This document shows, one piece after another, positions 15,146-16,180 of a DNA stretch of 16,180 bases (position 1 is the first letter of the stretch; every line of letters starts with the position of its first letter). A model generated the notes under the pieces. That model saw only the letters and a program-made list of their open reading frames with translations, searched no databases and had not been told where the DNA came from. The DNA is from Anaerolineales bacterium (lineage in GTDB: Bacteria > Chloroflexota > Anaerolineae > Anaerolineales > Villigracilaceae), in NCBI GenBank assembly GCA_029933275.1, contig JAOZOM010000016.1, forward strand, positions 1-16,180. The letters run 5' to 3'. A program made the translations under genes and the position numbers.

Positions 15146-15502
15146 TTAGACCCACTCCAGCATCCCTTTTTTCCAAACGTAAACCAACCCGGCAAGCAGG
15201 ATGAGGATAAATACAATTCCCTCAAAAACAGCAAAAAGGGGTAAGTTATTCAAAGATACCGCCCATGGAAAAAGAAAAACGGTTTCTACATCAAAAACTA
15301 GAAAAACTAGCCCAAAGATGTAATACTGCGCCTTAAATTGCACCCAGCTATCCCCCACAGTTTCGACACCACACTCATAAGTACTTTGCTTAATCGCGTT
15401 TGGCTTCTTTGGGCCCAAAAACGCGCCAATCGCAATCGCCATAGCAGGAATGAGCATCCCAACTAGAATAAATAAGCCAACGTAAATCCACGGATTTTGC
15501 AT
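15146..15502 (-). CDS. nuoA: NADH-quinone oxidoreductase subunit A
   Basis: Three-helix membrane subunit of complex I at the join of membrane and peripheral arms; 118 residues. It has the YECG motif (42-45) of the mobile loop at the quinone site and FDVETVFLFPWA (70-81) with the conserved acidic pair Asp71/Glu73 (E. coli Asp79/Glu81). The frame is open to an ATG-equivalent at 15535, but the ATG at 15502 has GGAG exactly 5 bases upstream and gives a protein starting MQNPWIYV, as expected for the family. It is the first gene of the cluster and is followed not by nuoB, C and D but by a hairpin and nuoH. Confidence 0.95.
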   Translation of the reverse strand: MQNPWIYVGLFILVGMLIPAMAIAIGAFLGPKKPNAIKQSTYECGVETVGDSWVQFKAQYYIFGLVFLVFDVETVFLFPWAVSLNNLPLFAVFEGIVFILILLAGLVYVWKKGMLEWV

Positions 15503-15547
15503 AAACGCTCCATTTCTATAAGTAAATACTACCAAGATAGCGGAGAA

Positions 15548-15571
15548 ATTCTACCATAGGTTTTTTGTTCC
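15548..15571 (-). promoter_or_regulatory. Candidate extended -10 promoter of the nuo cluster
   Basis: On the minus strand TAGAAT (15553-15548, 5 of 6) is preceded by TGG at 15556-15554, giving the extended -10 pattern TGn. No good -35 hexamer lies at the normal distance (a TTGGAA is too close). The predicted start near 15541 leaves a leader of about 39 bases before nuoA. Confidence 0.4.
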
Positions 15572-15998
15572 AACTAAGCCACATCTGCATTTCACATGAT
15601 TTTTGTCATATATACCCTATTATGAAAATACACACAGATATCAACTGTAATTCCACCAAAAACAACCCTAAAACTTGGGATAAGTTGCTCTTTAAAAATT
15701 CTCAACTTTATAGCTTTGGCTGTAGACAAGTTGAATCTTGCTCTTTTTCCCAAAATATACAGATTTCGTAAAAAACTATGGAAAACCTACAGGTTTTCTA
15801 GTCAGATTGATACTGAAAACTCAGTAAAACTTTGCTCTTCACCGCGAAGAGGCGAAGAACACGAAGAAAAACTTAAAAACATCTAAAAAAAATCTAAAGG
15901 CAAGAAACAACCTCTGCGGAGTTTGTTCTCTCTGTAGTGTTTGTTCTCTGGCTCTTTCAGACTTCGCGGTAGGGTGATGCCAAAGCCTTAATTTTAAC

Positions 15999-16025
15999 CA
16001 CAGATTTCACAGATTTCTCAGATTT
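15999..16025 (+). repeat. Three tandem 9-base repeats
   Basis: CACAGATTT at 15999-16007 and 16008-16016 is exact; the third unit at 16017-16025 is CTCAGATTT, one base different. It is followed by a T-rich stretch. Confidence 0.9.
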
Positions 16026-16034
16026 TTTTCTTTT

Positions 16035-16064
16035 TTCGTGTAACTTCGTGTGACTTCGTGGATT
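16035..16064 (+). repeat. Three tandem 10-base repeats
   Basis: TTCGTGTAAC (16035-16044), TTCGTGTGAC (16045-16054) and TTCGTGGATT (16055-16064) share the TTCGTG core in exact 10-base register. This is close to one helical turn and to the spacing of GAAG-type words in the neighbouring repeats. Confidence 0.85.
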
Positions 16065-16180
16065 CTCTTTCAAAACTACCGCAAAATCCTAAAGAGCCTG
16101 TTCTCTCTGTAGTGTTTTTTCTCTCTGTCGTTTTGTCTTAAAAACTTCGCGTTCTTCCTGTCTTCGCGGTAAGAACAAGT

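Larger units (their letters stand above)
15838..16171. repeat. Composite block of inverted, direct and tandem short repeats
   Basis: ACCGCGAAG at 15841-15849 recurs in inverted form as CTTCGCGGT at 15962-15970 and 16162-16170. The outer pair extends imperfectly: 15841-15872 resembles the reverse complement of 16141-16170 (GCGAAGAAC-type words on one side, GTTCTTC-type on the other). A 19-base word, TGTTCTCTCTGTAGTGTTT, is exactly repeated at 15924-15942 and 16099-16117, within an imperfect direct duplication of roughly 75-85 bases (about 15892-15971 and 16085-16171). No open frame or transposase is present. It could be a degenerate non-autonomous element or a region built from expanding short motifs. 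Confidence 0.7.
15536..16180. other. Intergenic region with no supported gene
   Basis: The part near nuoA holds the candidate nuo promoter. Bases 15600-15830 are AT-rich with no coding signal in any frame. Bases 15781-15798 form a 7-bp hairpin (GAAAACC, loop TACA, GGTTTTC); on the minus strand it is followed after five bases by six T residues, so it could be a weak terminator for something entering from the right. From about 15838 to the edge the sequence is made of short repeats, listed separately. Confidence 0.6.

Noticed and set aside
15503..15535. Upstream start of nuoA at 15535
   Set aside because: It adds 11 residues not expected for NuoA, lacks an RBS, and the ATG at 15502 has GGAG at ideal spacing.
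15565..15771. Open frame of 68 codons on the plus strand right of nuoA
   Set aside because: It starts with TTG, has no RBS, a composition like AT-rich spacer (many Ser, Asn, Cys, His) and overlaps the nuo promoter; no family resemblance.
15838..16171. CRISPR array at the right edge
   Set aside because: Units are 9-10 bases in direct tandem or unevenly spaced; there are no 23-40 base repeats separated by regular unique spacers and no cas genes.

Overview
This window looks like a chromosomal core-energy region from a bacterium of the Chloroflexota, most likely Anaerolineae. That placement is an inference from the gene set: a duplicated nuoM, a short b-delta fusion in the ATP synthase, and a MurE with a non-standard diamino-acid motif. 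Nothing in the window (no rRNA, for example) proves it. Coding density is high, genes are packed with 9-18 base gaps, and most have clear AGGAG-type ribosome binding sites.

Layout. Bases 2-637 (+) are the 3' end of a polynucleotide phosphorylase gene, closed by an intrinsic terminator. Next come an MFS transporter (706-1923, +) and a four-helix small membrane protein with its own promoter (1975-2298, +). The latter converges on murE (2295-3869, -), and the two stop codons overlap. Everything from 3935 to 15502 is on the minus strand. Read in the direction of transcription it is nuoA, nuoH, nuoJ, nuoK, nuoL, nuoM, a second nuoM, nuoN, then atpI/Z-like, atpB, atpE and an atpF-atpH fusion, ending in a strong terminator. 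Bases 15536-16180 carry no gene I can support. They hold the nuo promoter and a block of short tandem, direct and inverted repeats.

How the genes work together. The nuo genes encode only the membrane arm of complex I (A, H, J, K, L, M, M', N); B, C, D, E, F, G and I are absent. The atp genes encode only the Fo membrane sector and peripheral stalk; alpha, beta, gamma, epsilon and the N-terminal domain of delta are absent. The cluster is therefore a proton-translocation module: the membrane halves of the proton pump and of the proton-driven rotor lie head to tail, separated by a near-consensus promoter, and the soluble halves must be elsewhere in the genome.

Points most worth a second look: (1) two NuoM copies together with a NuoL whose C-terminal lateral-helix region is about 30 residues longer than in E. 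coli, the pattern expected of a '2M' complex I with an extra antiporter-like subunit; (2) the second NuoM has Leu where the TM7 pumping lysine should be; (3) a histidine-rich insertion in NuoL; (4) an intrinsic-terminator-like hairpin between nuoA and nuoH; (5) the short b-delta fusion; (6) the repeat block at the right edge.
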